Source: Williamsia maris (GTDB taxonomy: Bacteria; Actinomycetota; Actinomycetes; Mycobacteriales; Mycobacteriaceae). From it: a DNA stretch of 64,000 bases. A program made the position numbers and the translations under genes. Numbering within the stretch: the stretch's first letter is position 1; each line of letters starts with the position of its first letter. Positions 34,867 to 43,919 of this stretch are shown one piece after another. The stretch is from NCBI RefSeq assembly GCF_024171815.1, contig NZ_JAMTCJ010000002.1, positions 62,001-126,000 of the forward strand. The letters run 5' to 3'. Under the pieces are notes generated by a model that saw only the letters and a program-made list of their open reading frames with translations, was not told the DNA's origin and searched no databases.

Positions 34867-35445
34867 ATGTCCCCCGGCACCACTCGCGATCCCGCCTCCA
34901 CGCAGCGGCGACTACTCGAGGCCGGGCGTGACGAATTCGCCGCCGTCGGCGTCGCCGGAGCACGGGTCGACCGAATCGCTGCCGCGGCCCGAAGCAACAA
35001 AGCGCAGATCTATCACTACTTCGACAGCAAGGACGGCCTGTTCGACGCCGTCTTCGACCAGATGTGTCGCGAGACCCTGGACGAGGTCCCGATCGATCCG
35101 GCCGACCTCCCGGAGTACGCGGGCCGACTCCACGACTCCTACCGGCGCCGGCCGTGGGTGCAACGTCTGGCGACCTGGCACCGGCTGGAACGAGGTGCCG
35201 ACGCCGCGCTCGAGGTGGTGATCGCGAGCAACACCGCAAAGATCGAATCGGTGGCGCGGGCGCAGTCGGACGGGCTGCTACCGACGACGTTCACCGCCGC
35301 CGAACTCCTCGGTCTGGTCATTCATCTGTCCGGGTTCTGGGAGTCCAACGTGCGGGAGTACGACGCGCTCGTCACCGATGTCGGAGTGGCCCGTCGCCGC
35401 GAGGTCGTCGTCGCCGCGGTTGCCGCGCTTGTCGGCGCACGCTGA
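34867..35445 (+). CDS. TetR-family regulator of the divergent SDR
   Basis: 192 residues. HTH: QRRLLEAGRDEFAAVGVAGA followed by RIAAAARSNKAQIYHYFDSK. The C-terminal domain resembles the TetR_C group of regulators that repress a neighbouring reductase. Divergent from the SDR gene by 90 bases. Confidence 0.85.
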   Translation: MSPGTTRDPASTQRRLLEAGRDEFAAVGVAGARVDRIAAAARSNKAQIYHYFDSKDGLFDAVFDQMCRETLDEVPIDPADLPEYAGRLHDSYRRRPWVQRLATWHRLERGADAALEVVIASNTAKIESVARAQSDGLLPTTFTAAELLGLVIHLSGFWESNVREYDALVTDVGVARRREVVVAAVAALVGAR

Positions 35446-35478
35446 CGCCGTCAGACCCGTAGCCCGTCGATCGCCAGG

Positions 35479-36345
35479 TCAGCGACGGTTGATCGCAGCC
35501 AGGACCTGCGTCGCGATCGCGCGCTCACCGCGTGCGTTCGGATGGGCCGGGATGATCTGCGTGGTACCGAGAATCGGCTCGACGTAGCGAACACCCGGCG
35601 GCGTGCAGGCCGTGTGCCCGACCGACGCCGGGGCCATGTCGACGAACGTCGCACCGGTGGCCTCCGCGGCTCGGCGCACCGCGAGATTCAACGCGTCGGC
35701 GACGCTGCGGACATACGGCGTGTCACCGGGGGCGATCAGGAAGCCGGCCGAGCAGTTCCCGGAGCGCGGGAACACCGACGGATAACCGACCACGAGGATC
35801 CGCGCCCGGGGCGCCTTGGCGCGGATCGCCCGCAGTCCTCGCGTCAACGCGGGTTGTGTCCGGGCCGCGATCGGGGCGATCAGCGACTGTCCGTACTGCC
35901 GACGACAGGGATCGGCGACGCCCCGGGCGTTCAGCGCGGCACGGATACAGGCCTGCAGCGTCCCGCCGAACGTCCCGGAGTCGTTGCCACCCATCATCAC
36001 GGTGATGATGTCGGTGGTCGGGCGGACCGCGTTCAGTTGCGCCTGCGTGCCGGCGATCCCGGCCTGCGGGCCGTAGAAGTCGGCCGTGCGCGCCGAGCCG
36101 CAGCTCGCGTCGGTGAGCCGGTAGCCGCGGCGCGCGGCGACGATGTGCGAGAAGTTGTTCTGCGATCGTGCGCACTGCAACGGGGCTCCCGGCACCAGGG
36201 GCAGCACACCGGATCCGGCGCTGTAGCTGTCACCGAGGTTGGCGTACTCGATCGGTGCCGGCGCGGCCGCGGCCACCACCGGGGTGACCACCGAGAGGGC
36301 GAGGGCGCCGATTACGGCGGCGAACATCTGTCGGTGGAACAGCAC
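35479..36345 (-). CDS. Secreted SGNH/GDSL hydrolase
   Basis: 288 residues, Sec signal peptide 1-28 ending near AAAA-PAP. SGNH blocks: block I NLGDSYSAGSG (Ser about 40), block III MMGGNDSG, and block V IPAHPNARGE, which supplies the catalytic His. Paired Cys residues suggest disulfides after export. An esterase or lipase acting outside the cell. CAGGAG lies before the GTG at 36345. Confidence 0.88.
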   Translation of the reverse strand: MLFHRQMFAAVIGALALSVVTPVVAAAAPAPIEYANLGDSYSAGSGVLPLVPGAPLQCARSQNNFSHIVAARRGYRLTDASCGSARTADFYGPQAGIAGTQAQLNAVRPTTDIITVMMGGNDSGTFGGTLQACIRAALNARGVADPCRRQYGQSLIAPIAARTQPALTRGLRAIRAKAPRARILVVGYPSVFPRSGNCSAGFLIAPGDTPYVRSVADALNLAVRRAAEATGATFVDMAPASVGHTACTPPGVRYVEPILGTTQIIPAHPNARGERAIATQVLAAINRR

Positions 36346-36383
36346 GGGGAACTCCTGGCTTGGCCGGGCAGAGGCTTACCGGG

Positions 36384-36593
36384 TCATCGAAGCGCACTGC
36401 GACGTTGCGCCGCAACCACTTCGTCGGTTCTCGTCAGTATTGCCAGTTCTTCGCGGATCCGGCTGGAATCGGGGCCGAACTCGTGGTCGAAGCCGAATGG
36501 CACCCGAGGGAGGTGGGCGGTGTCGAGCTGGTTGCGGTAGACCGCGACAAAAGCGACGACGAGGACGGGGATGAGTATCACTGCGATGGTCAT
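36384..36593 (-). CDS. Small membrane protein, 69 residues
   Basis: One N-terminal hydrophobic helix (TIAVILIPVLVVAFVAVY) followed by a polar tail of about 45 residues. No family recognised. Its ATG faces the GlxA-type regulator across 82 bases that hold an inverted repeat. No clear ribosome site, so the start is moderate-confidence. Confidence 0.5.
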   Translation of the reverse strand: MTIAVILIPVLVVAFVAVYRNQLDTAHLPRVPFGFDHEFGPDSSRIREELAILTRTDEVVAAQRRSALR

Positions 36594-36595
36594 GT

Positions 36596-36662
36596 CAGAA
36601 ACTATGCGATCAACGAGATCGCGCCACCAGTGGCAGCAAGGCCATTGATGACAAAGTTTCTG
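36596..36662. promoter_or_regulatory. Spaced inverted repeat in the divergent promoter of the GlxA-type gene
   Basis: CAGAAACT at 36596-36603 and AGTTTCTG at 36655-36662 are perfect 8-bp arms separated by 51 bases, each close to the start codon of one of the two divergent genes. The spacing would suit looping by an AraC-type regulator. Confidence 0.4.
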
Positions 36663-36675
36663 CCACACTGAGGTC

Positions 36676-37692
36676 ATGTTGAGAACCGTCGCGGTGATCG
36701 TCCAAGAACCGGTGGCCCTGTTCGAGTACGGCGTCATCCACGAGGTCTTCGGCCTCGACCGCACCGACGACGGTGTCCCGCCGTTCGAGTTGCTGATCTG
36801 CTCCCCCACCCCCGGCGTACCGCTGAACAGCGGTAACGGTGCGTTCGTGATCGCGCCCCACCCACTGTCGGCGGCGCTGGGCGCTGATCTCGTCGCGATC
36901 CCGGGCGGGCCGGCCGAGAGCGAACACCTCCACGACGTGGTCGCGACGCTGCTCGAGGTCGTCGCCCGCGGTGGCCGTCTGCTGTCGGTGTGCACCGGCG
37001 CGTTCCTCATCGCGGCGACCGGCCTGCTCGACGGCAAGCGGTGCACGACGCACTGGAAGCACGGGGCGGCGCTCGCCGCGGCCTTCCCCGACACCATCGT
37101 CGACACCGACGTGCTGTTCGTCGACGAGTACCCGGTGATCACCAGCGCGGGGACCGCGGCGGGGATCGACGCCTGCCTGCACCTGGTGCGCGAAGAACAC
37201 GGACCGGCCGTGGCCAACGCGATCGCCCGGCGGATGGTGGTGCCGCCCCATCGCGACGGAGGACAGCGGCAGTACGTCGCCGCACCCGTCCCGGACTGCT
37301 CCACCGACGGCTTCGGGGCCGTGCTCACCTGGATGCTGGAGAACCTCGACACCGACATCACCGTCGGTGACCTCGCCCGGCGGGCGCACATGTCGGCCCG
37401 CACCTTCGCGCGGCGCTTCGCCGACGAGGTGGGGACCAGCCCGCACCGCTGGCTCACCGAACAGCGGGTCCTCCACGCCCGAAACCTGTTGGAGTCGAAC
37501 GACATCGGTATCGAGGACGTGGCGGCACGCGTCGGATTCGGATCCGCCACCCTGCTCCGCCACCACTTCAGCGCCGCAGTCGGTGTGTCACCGACCGCCT
37601 ATCGGCGCCGTTTCGGGTGCCCGGATCAGTCGGTCTCGGCCGAGCCCGTCGACGCGGGGTCGGAGCTCGTCGACTGGGGATCGTCGGCGTAG
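36676..37692 (+). CDS. GlxA-type AraC-family regulator (DJ-1/PfpI plus HTH)
   Basis: 338 residues. The N-terminal DJ-1/PfpI-like sensor domain has the nucleophile-elbow segment SVCTGAFLIA; the C-terminal AraC double HTH has VGDLARRAHMSARTFARRF and VAARVGFGSATLLRHHF. Regulators of this type sense amidated or methylated amine metabolites. The last 67 bases overlap the convergent membrane-protein gene, which is unusual; the tail after GVSPTAYRRRFG is dispensable in most relatives. Confidence 0.88.
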   Translation: MLRTVAVIVQEPVALFEYGVIHEVFGLDRTDDGVPPFELLICSPTPGVPLNSGNGAFVIAPHPLSAALGADLVAIPGGPAESEHLHDVVATLLEVVARGGRLLSVCTGAFLIAATGLLDGKRCTTHWKHGAALAAAFPDTIVDTDVLFVDEYPVITSAGTAAGIDACLHLVREEHGPAVANAIARRMVVPPHRDGGQRQYVAAPVPDCSTDGFGAVLTWMLENLDTDITVGDLARRAHMSARTFARRFADEVGTSPHRWLTEQRVLHARNLLESNDIGIEDVAARVGFGSATLLRHHFSAAVGVSPTAYRRRFGCPDQSVSAEPVDAGSELVDWGSSA

Positions 37693-38135
37693 GGGTCCTC
37701 GAAAGAGATCCGGGGCAGACTCGTCGCGGCGTACACGGCGAGCACCAGGAGCACGAGGAACGCGATCGCGAAGATCACCGCGAACGCGACCAGCAGGTAG
37801 AACACGACGTCATAAAGCGCTCCGTCGACGGGCTCGGCCGCCAGCAGACCGACCGTCGACAACACCGCGCCCAGGAACGCCCAGGCGGCCGCGGTCACGC
37901 GCGGCGACACCGTCGACACCCCGAAAAGTCGCTGGTAGATCCGCGTCTCGAACTCGTCGACCGCGGCCAGTCGGACCGGATCGCCCCCGGCCAGATCACG
38001 CAGCCGGGACGCGAGCGCCGCCTCGCGATCGAGACGCGAGCCCTCCTGCCGTCGATATCCGACGTACCCGACGATCGCCACCACCGTCGCCACGATCCCG
38101 ACGGCCACCACCACTGAGCTGTTCACGCCAGCCAC
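37626..38135 (-). CDS. Hypothetical membrane protein
   Basis: 169 residues: an N-terminal helix (VVVAVGIVATVVAIVGYVG), a polar stretch with FETRIYQRLFGVST, two further helices (AAWAFLGAVLSTVGLLAA and a long one around FYLLVAFAVIFAIAFLVL), and an acidic tail. No family recognised. Convergent overlap of 67 bases with the GlxA-type gene. Confidence 0.65.
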   Translation of the reverse strand: MAGVNSSVVVAVGIVATVVAIVGYVGYRRQEGSRLDREAALASRLRDLAGGDPVRLAAVDEFETRIYQRLFGVSTVSPRVTAAAWAFLGAVLSTVGLLAAEPVDGALYDVVFYLLVAFAVIFAIAFLVLLVLAVYAATSLPRISFEDPYADDPQSTSSDPASTGSAETD

Positions 38136-38294
38136 CGTACCGGTATCCGACCAAGCGCTCGGTCAAGTCCCTCTGGTGGCCGTGTACGGCCCGAAATGCA
38201 CCGTTGACCTCCACGAGCAGGGAGATGCTTCTACGATGTCCTCGAAATACGGTGTATCGAACATCACCGAGCGCGGCGGACGTCAGGAGCAGCG

Positions 38295-38918
38295 ATGGGC
38301 GAGCTGGTCGAGCATTCGAAACGGATCGTCGAGGCGCGTCTCGGCAACAGTTCGGTTCGGGCCATCTCCGGGTCGATGGTGGCCTATCAGGGCACGGTGG
38401 CGTTCAAGTCGGCCGGTTTCGGCGGCGGCTCCGGCGTCCTGGCCGGCCTCAAGCAGCGCGCCACCGGCGAGAGTCTGTCGCTGATGGAGTGCAGCGGATC
38501 CGGGGTGGTGCACCTGGCCGTCAACGGGCAGTACGTCAGCGTGCTGCAGCTGAACAACGAGACCATCCAGGTCGAGTCGCAGCAACTGCTCGCCATGGCA
38601 GGCAATCTGCAGACCAACGTCACGTTCGCCGGCCTCGGCGGGATGAGCAGCGGTCAGGGGTTGTTCACCACCACGGTCACCGGCGTCGGGCAGGTCGCGC
38701 TGCTGTCGGCGGGCGGACCGCTGATCCACCTCGAGGTGAACCCGAACCTGCCGCTGGTGGTCGACCCCGACGCGTTCGTCTCGGCCAAAGGCCAACTGCA
38801 GCAGTCGTTCGTCACCGATGTCAGCTGGCGCGACATGGTCGGCGCAGGCGGCGGCGAGGCGTTCTCGCTGCGCTGGCAGGGCTCCGGGGTCGTGTCCATC
38901 CAGCCGGCGGAACGGTGA
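38295..38918 (+). CDS. AIM24-family protein (1 of 3)
   Basis: 207 residues, all-beta AIM24/TRAP-like fold: RAISGSMVAYQGTVAFKS, the Gly-rich core GESLSLMECSGSGVVHLA, and the C-terminal LRWQGSGVVSIQPAER. The family occurs in mitochondria and bacteria; its bacterial role is unknown. CAGGAGCAGCG precedes the ATG. First of three consecutive paralogues. Confidence 0.85.
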   Translation: MGELVEHSKRIVEARLGNSSVRAISGSMVAYQGTVAFKSAGFGGGSGVLAGLKQRATGESLSLMECSGSGVVHLAVNGQYVSVLQLNNETIQVESQQLLAMAGNLQTNVTFAGLGGMSSGQGLFTTTVTGVGQVALLSAGGPLIHLEVNPNLPLVVDPDAFVSAKGQLQQSFVTDVSWRDMVGAGGGEAFSLRWQGSGVVSIQPAER

Positions 38919-38925
38919 GTGCGTC

Positions 38926-39636
38926 ATGGTCTTCGAGCAGATCAACAGCAAGGTCGTCAAGGTCAACGTCCATCAGGCCGGTGGTGTCGTCGCGCGCAAG
39001 GGCGCGATGCTGTTCTACACCGGCGACGTGCACTTCTCGCCGCATATGATCCCCGGCGCGGCCCAGATGGGTGGGGGCGCAGCGGGAATGGGTGCGTTGG
39101 CCGGGATGGCCGGGCGGATGCTGCGGGGTGAGCAGGAGAAGACGATGCTCGCCCAGGGCATGGGCGACGTGCACTACGGGTTCGCCGGGCTGGCCGTCCA
39201 CGTCATCGACATGCCGCAGGGCGGGTCGGTGACCGTCGACGCATCCCGGATGCTCGCGCACACCGCCGGACTGCAGGCCTCGATCGTGTCGATCCAGGCG
39301 CAGTCCTCCGGCGGTGGCGGTGGTCTGATGCGTGGCCTGCGCGGCGCGGCCACCGGCGCACTGACCGGCAACGGCCTGTTCACCACCCAGCTGCAGGGCC
39401 AGGGCGCGGTCGTCCTGCTCGCGCACGGCGAGGTGATGGAACTCCGCGTCGGTGGGCCCGACCCGGTCGTCGTGGATCCGCAGGCTTTCGTGGGGACGCT
39501 GGGAAACGTTCAGACGCAACTGAAGTCGGCCATGAGCTGGCGCGACGCCGTCGGACGCGGCGCGGGCGAGGCCATGCAGCTGCACTGCCTCGGCGACGGC
39601 ATCGTCTACGTGCAGGCATCGGAGGAGAAGCTGTGA
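38926..39636 (+). CDS. AIM24-family protein (2 of 3)
   Basis: 236 residues. VARKGAMLFYTGDVHF, a Gly/Met-rich insert (residues about 45-65), then FAGLAVHVIDMPQGGSVTVD and HCLGDGIVYVQASEEKL. Shares the block order of its neighbours but differs widely in sequence, so the duplication is old. ATG 7 bases after the previous stop; its stop overlaps the third gene. Confidence 0.85.
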   Translation: MVFEQINSKVVKVNVHQAGGVVARKGAMLFYTGDVHFSPHMIPGAAQMGGGAAGMGALAGMAGRMLRGEQEKTMLAQGMGDVHYGFAGLAVHVIDMPQGGSVTVDASRMLAHTAGLQASIVSIQAQSSGGGGGLMRGLRGAATGALTGNGLFTTQLQGQGAVVLLAHGEVMELRVGGPDPVVVDPQAFVGTLGNVQTQLKSAMSWRDAVGRGAGEAMQLHCLGDGIVYVQASEEKL

Positions 39637-40388
39637 GCGAGATCCTGAACCCGGGCTCGCTGCCCGGTACCGACAACATCCCGGGCAACACCTACGCGTA
39701 CTACATCACCCTGGACAAGCCGTGGATCATGTCACGCGGGGCGATGATCGCCTACTACGGCCAGATGCAGTTCCGCACGCTGATGCAGAGCCTGCAGACG
39801 AGCGCGCTCTCCGCGCTGGCCGGGACGATCAGCGCACCGATGTACATGGCCGACTACGTCGTCGCCGAGGGGCAGGGGACGTTGATCATCGGCGACCGCG
39901 GATACGACATCAACTCGTTCGACCTCGAGGACGGCAACCTGACCGTCCGGTCGGCGAATCTCCTCGCCTTCGAACCCGGGCTGCACCTCAACCAGTCGAT
40001 CGTCCCCGGCTATCTCACCCTCATCGGCACCGGCAAGTTCCTGGCCTCGTCGAACGGACCGGTGATGTTCGCCGAGCCGCCGGTGCGCGTGGACCCCGAG
40101 TCGTTGGTGGGGTGGGCCGACTGCCCGTCCCCGAGTCACCACTACGACCAGAGCTGGATCAGCGGGTTCATGGCCGCCGGTGCGGCGATGATGGGCGCAG
40201 GAAGCGGCGAAGAGCAACAGTTCGACTTCACCGGCGCCGGAACGGTTCTCATCCAGTCGAGCGAGAAGGTGTTGAACGACAACGACGTCGTGCGCGCCAT
40301 CGAGACGCAGATCCCCGGGTTGTCGCAGGCCGGGGTACAGCGCATCCTCGCCCGTGCGCAGGCGCAGATCGCCCAGAACCAGCAATAG
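39633..40388 (+). CDS. AIM24-family protein (3 of 3)
   Basis: 251 residues. MSRGAMIAYYGQMQFRTL, VVAEGQGTLIIGDRGYDIN, GYLTLIGTGKFLASSNGPV and FDFTGAGTVLIQSSEKV repeat the AIM24 blocks; a C-terminal helix (RAIETQIPGLSQAGVQRILA) is specific to this copy. GTG start overlapping the stop of copy 2. A 21-bp repeat array follows its stop. Confidence 0.85.
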   Translation: MSEILNPGSLPGTDNIPGNTYAYYITLDKPWIMSRGAMIAYYGQMQFRTLMQSLQTSALSALAGTISAPMYMADYVVAEGQGTLIIGDRGYDINSFDLEDGNLTVRSANLLAFEPGLHLNQSIVPGYLTLIGTGKFLASSNGPVMFAEPPVRVDPESLVGWADCPSPSHHYDQSWISGFMAAGAAMMGAGSGEEQQFDFTGAGTVLIQSSEKVLNDNDVVRAIETQIPGLSQAGVQRILARAQAQIAQNQQ

Positions 40389-40393
40389 CCCGC

Positions 40394-40500
40394 CAGTTGG
40401 GCACGTAACCACCGCAGTTGGGCACGTAACCATGGACCGCTGGCCCCAGATGCCCAACCGATGGCCCGAGATGCCCAACCGATGGCGTCAGGTGCCCAAC
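40394..40500. repeat. Inverted 21-bp tandem array between AIM24-3 and crcB
   Basis: Two forward units (CAGTTGGGCACGTAACC at 40394 and 40415) and three reverse cores TGCCCAAC at 40451, 40472 and 40493, all at a 21-bp period. The forward and reverse blocks can pair into a long hairpin between the convergent 3' ends, a probable bidirectional terminator. Confidence 0.85.
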
Positions 40501-40505
40501 TGGGG

Positions 40506-40877
40506 TCAGGCGAGGGCGTCGACAAGACCCAGACCGGCGGCGCAGGCGGCGAGCGAGATGACCAGCGACACACCGGCGTAGGCCACCGCCGCCACCGGGC
40601 GATGAGCGCGCAGCAGGCCGACGGTCTCGACACTCGCGGTGCTGAAGGTCGTGTAGCCGCCACAGAACCCGGTGCCCAGCACCACCTGCCAGTCGGCGCC
40701 GACGCCCGCGCCGGTCACCAGGCCGGCCAGCACACCGAGCAGGAACGAACCGCTGACGTTGATGATCGCCGTCTGCCACGGCGTCGACCAGCCGAAGCGG
40801 CGCTTGCACTCCCCGTCGACGACGAGCCGCAGCACCGCACCCAGCGCGCCCGCCACCGCGACCAGGACCGCGATCAC
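40506..40877 (-). CDS. crcB: Fluoride exporter subunit CrcB/Fluc
   Basis: 123 residues, four membrane helices. Fluc signatures: GALGAVLRLVVDGECKRRFG near the N-terminus, NVSGSFLLGVLAG, and GFCGGYTTFSTASVE. Fluc proteins form dual-topology dimeric fluoride channels; genes encoding two different subunits side by side produce heterodimers. Overlaps the upstream crcB gene by 4 bases. Confidence 0.9.
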   Translation of the reverse strand: MIAVLVAVAGALGAVLRLVVDGECKRRFGWSTPWQTAIINVSGSFLLGVLAGLVTGAGVGADWQVVLGTGFCGGYTTFSTASVETVGLLRAHRPVAAVAYAGVSLVISLAACAAGLGLVDALA

Positions 40878-41320
40878 CGGGCGCCCACCCGATTGCCAAC
40901 GCCCCGCCCCACGACGTATCCGACTGCAGCGCAGACCAGTCCGGCGGCAACGGTTCCGACGACATAACCGAGACCGACACCCACGTCACCGCGCGCGAGC
41001 AGGCGATCGGATTCCAGAGCGAACGCGCTGTAGGTGGTGAGCGATCCGCAGAAACCGACCCCGAGCAGCAGTCGGGTTCGTAGGCGCCACCCGGTGTCGG
41101 GGCCGATGGCCGTGAGCCCGGCGATCAGCGCACCCAGAATCAGGGTCCCGGCGCAGTTGACAGCGAAGGTCGCCCATGGCCACCCGCCTGCGGCCACGGG
41201 GTAGGCCTTCTCGGCTGCGTACCGGACCAGGGTTCCGACCACACCGCCGACGAACACCGACATCATCGATCGCCACTGACGGTGCAGCGGAGCAGCGGTC
41301 GGCGCGTCGGGGTCGGTCAC
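40874..41320 (-). CDS. crcB: Fluoride exporter subunit CrcB/Fluc (partner)
   Basis: 148 residues, four helices after an N-terminal extension of about 20 residues. GTLVRYAAEKAYP, NCAGTLILGALIAG and GFCGSLTTYSAFALE are the Fluc blocks. Pairs with the overlapping downstream copy. No fluoride riboswitch is seen on this strand upstream. Confidence 0.9.
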   Translation of the reverse strand: MTDPDAPTAAPLHRQWRSMMSVFVGGVVGTLVRYAAEKAYPVAAGGWPWATFAVNCAGTLILGALIAGLTAIGPDTGWRLRTRLLLGVGFCGSLTTYSAFALESDRLLARGDVGVGLGYVVGTVAAGLVCAAVGYVVGRGVGNRVGAR

Positions 41321-41352
41321 CGACTCACGCTACCGCCGCCCCCACAGACGCC

Positions 41353-41415
41353 GAAAGTGTGCGCTCCCGGCGATGGTCTCCCCACTCGTGGGAGGCGCCG
41401 GGAACGCACACTCTC
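41353..41415. terminator. Long hairpin between ohr and crcB
   Basis: A 20-bp arm at 41353-41372 (GAAAGTGTGCG..) and its inverted partner at 41396-41415 match at 18 positions, with an inner CTCCC/GGGAG extension. It follows the ohr stop and has no T-run, so it may terminate or stabilise rather than act as a standard intrinsic terminator. Confidence 0.65.
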
Positions 41416-41436
41416 GTCATGCGTGCGCGTCAGAGA

Positions 41437-41868
41437 TCAGACGTGCGCGGTGACCTTCTGGTCGATGTTGCCCTTGGTCGCCTTCGAGTACGGGCAGAAG
41501 CCGTGGGCGGTCTCGGCGACCTTATCCGCGGTCTCCTGATCGAGACCCGGCAGGGTGACGTCGATCGCGGCGGTCAGACCGAAGCCGCCGTCGGCGGAGT
41601 CCTTGCCGATGCCGATGGTCACCTTGACCTCGGTGCCCTCGGGAGGCGTGACGCCCGACTTCTCCGCGGTCGCGCGGAGTGCACCCAGGAAGCAGGCTGC
41701 GTAACCGGCCGAGAAGAGCTCCTCGGGGTTGCTGCCCTCACCGCTGCCGCCCATCTCCTTCGGCGGACGCAGATCGAGATCGATCTGACCGGTGTCGGAG
41801 TAGACCTGACCGTCACGTCCTCCTCCGGTGGCCTTGGACGTGATGGTGTAGACGGTGTCGATGCTCAT
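41437..41868 (-). CDS. ohr: Organic hydroperoxide resistance protein Ohr (OsmC fold)
   Basis: 143 residues. Peroxidase that reduces organic hydroperoxides through two Cys: AACFLGALRA (about Cys 60) and HGFCPYSKATKGN (about Cys 125), the Ohr pattern. AAGGAAGGCACC leads to the ATG at 41868. It sits downstream of katA and furA on the same strand, a peroxide-defence block. Confidence 0.92.
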   Translation of the reverse strand: MSIDTVYTITSKATGGGRDGQVYSDTGQIDLDLRPPKEMGGSGEGSNPEELFSAGYAACFLGALRATAEKSGVTPPEGTEVKVTIGIGKDSADGGFGLTAAIDVTLPGLDQETADKVAETAHGFCPYSKATKGNIDQKVTAHV

Positions 41869-41975
41869 GGTGCCTTCCTTTCGGCGGTCGAACGGTTGCC
41901 ACGCGACGGGCACGCGGCTCGTGAGGAACAACGACTCACGGCCGGGAAGTGTTCCGACCGTGAGCCGTACATCTG

Positions 41976-43436
41976 TCAGCTCTGCTGACCGTCCCGAACG
42001 CCCGCCTCGACCTTTTTGCCCAGATCGGGGTCGACGTTGGTCCAGTACTCGAACACCCGCGAGAGCACCGGCTCCTTCACACCGTCGAGGACGTGACCGA
42101 CGATGTTGTCCACCAGACGATCTCGGGCGTCGTCGTCGAGGACCTCACGGACCAGCGTCCCGGCCTGCGTGAAGTCGTCGTCCTCGGGGTGCTCGATGTA
42201 ACCGGCCCGCACCGCCTGGCCGTCGAAGGCCCACATGCCCTCGTCGCCCGCGGCCTGCTCGGATGCGTGCGGTCCGCCGTAGGAGTTCGGTGCGTACACC
42301 GGCGTCTCCGGGCTGTTGGACCGGTACGACATCGACCCCTCCTTGGAGTAGGAGTTGATCGTCGCGTTCTTCGCGTAGTTCACCGGCAGCTGCGAGTAGT
42401 TCGTGCCGATGCGGTAGCGGTGCGCGTCGGCGTAGCTGAACACGCGACCGAGGAGCATCTTGTCCGGCGAGTAGCCGATCCCCGGAACGAGGTTGGACGG
42501 CTCGAACGACGACTGCTCGATGTCGTTGAAGAAGTTCTGCGGGTTGCGGTTCAGGGTCAGCGTGCCGACGTCGATCAGCGGGTAGTCCTTCTGCGACCAG
42601 ACCTTGGTGAGGTCGAAGGGGTTGACCTTGTAACCCTCCGCCTCGTCGACCGGCATGACCTGGATCTTGAAGCTCCAGCTGGGGAAGTCACCGGAATCGA
42701 TGGTCTCGTAGAGATCCTGACGGTGGTGGTCGGGGCTGCTACCCGCGAGGGTGTCCGCCTCGTCCTGCGTCAGGAAATCGATACCCTGGTCGGTCTTGAA
42801 GTGGAACTTCACCCAGAAGCGTTCTCCCGCTTCGTTGACCGTCTGGTAGGTGTGCGATCCGAAGCCGTCCATGTTGCGCCACGTCTTCGGGATGCCGCGA
42901 TCACCCATCAGCCAGGTGACCTGGTGCGCGCTCTCCGGGCTGAGGGTCCAGAAATCCCACTGCATGTTGTGGTCGCGCAGCGCCGATCCCGGCAGCCGCT
43001 TCTGCGAGCGGATGAAGTCCTGGAACTTGATCGGGTCCTTGACGAAGAAGATCGGCGTGTTGTTGCCGACGAGGTCCCAGTTGCCGTCCTCGGTGTAGAA
43101 CTTCAGCGCGAAACCGCGCGGGTCGCGCCAGGTGTCGGGGCTGCCCTGCTCGCCGGCGACGGTCGAGAAACGTGCCAGCGCTTCGGTCTTCGACCCCTGC
43201 TGCAGCACCTTGGCCTTGGTGTAGCGCGAGATGTCGTGGGTGATCTCGAGTTCGCCGAACGCGCCGCCACCCTTGGCGTGGACGACCCGCTCGGGGACCC
43301 GCTCGCGGTTGAACTGCGCCATCTTCTCGATGAGGTAGTGGTCGTGGAGCAGGATCGGTCCCTGCGGGCCCGCGGTCAGCGACTGGTCGTCACTGGCGAC
43401 CGGGATACCGGTGTTCGTGGTGGTGTTGGGAGCCAT
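41976..43436 (-). CDS. katA: Catalase, small-subunit clade
   Basis: 486 residues, the usual small-subunit length. Haem catalase decomposing H2O2: the catalytic His 53 lies in [14 protein letters not shown], Asn in GNNTPIFFV, and the haem ligand Tyr near 333 in [14 protein letters not shown]. It follows furA by 30 bases on the same strand and is likely controlled by it, as in mycobacterial furA-katG. Confidence 0.95.
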   Translation of the reverse strand: MAPNTTTNTGIPVASDDQSLTAGPQGPILLHDHYLIEKMAQFNRERVPERVVHAKGGGAFGELEITHDISRYTKAKVLQQGSKTEALARFSTVAGEQGSPDTWRDPRGFALKFYTEDGNWDLVGNNTPIFFVKDPIKFQDFIRSQKRLPGSALRDHNMQWDFWTLSPESAHQVTWLMGDRGIPKTWRNMDGFGSHTYQTVNEAGERFWVKFHFKTDQGIDFLTQDEADTLAGSSPDHHRQDLYETIDSGDFPSWSFKIQVMPVDEAEGYKVNPFDLTKVWSQKDYPLIDVGTLTLNRNPQNFFNDIEQSSFEPSNLVPGIGYSPDKMLLGRVFSYADAHRYRIGTNYSQLPVNYAKNATINSYSKEGSMSYRSNSPETPVYAPNSYGGPHASEQAAGDEGMWAFDGQAVRAGYIEHPEDDDFTQAGTLVREVLDDDARDRLVDNIVGHVLDGVKEPVLSRVFEYWTNVDPDLGKKVEAGVRDGQQS

Positions 43437-43466
43437 GGGCTGTTCTCCTCTTGTGTGGTTGTTCGA

Positions 43467-43904
43467 CTACTGGTCGTTCGGGAGGGTTGTGCGGCAGCTG
43501 TTGCACACACCCCAGAAAGTCACTTCTGCCTCGTCGACGACGAAGCCGTGGTCGTCGTCGTGGTCGAGACACGGGCTGGCCCCGACGACGCAGTCGATGT
43601 CGACGATGCGCCCGCAGTTCCGGCAGACGAGGTGGTGGTGGTTGTCACCGGTACGCGTCTCGTACCGCACGGGTGACCCCGCCGGTTCGATCTTGCGGAG
43701 CAGACCGTGCGTGGCGCAGACGCGCAGCACGTCGTAGACGGTCTGGATGGAGACACCGCCGAGCCGCTCACGCACTCCCGACGCCACGAATTCGGCGGTC
43801 GAGTGCGGATGCTCGCCGAGGATCTCCAGTGTGGCCAACCGGGCTGCGGTGACACGGAGACCCGCAGCGCGGAGCTGCTCGTGGGGTGCCATCGTCGCGG
43901 TCAT
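43467..43904 (-). CDS. furA: Fur-family peroxide or iron regulator
   Basis: 145 residues. Winged helix (RVTAARLATLEILGEHPHST, VSIQTVYDVLRVCATHGLL), metal site NHHHLVCRNCGRIVDID, and a C-terminal CNSC that with CRNC forms the structural zinc site. FurA homologues repress themselves and the adjacent catalase under low peroxide. The 28-bp palindrome at 43920 is its likely operator. Confidence 0.9.
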   Translation of the reverse strand: MTATMAPHEQLRAAGLRVTAARLATLEILGEHPHSTAEFVASGVRERLGGVSIQTVYDVLRVCATHGLLRKIEPAGSPVRYETRTGDNHHHLVCRNCGRIVDIDCVVGASPCLDHDDDHGFVVDEAEVTFWGVCNSCRTTLPNDQ

Positions 43905-43919
43905 GAACCCACACTAACC

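Noticed and set aside
41369-41400. GGCGATGG segment resembling the start of a fluoride riboswitch near the crcB pair
   Set aside because: It lies on the + strand while crcB is on the - strand, and the surrounding bases are explained by the long inverted repeat.
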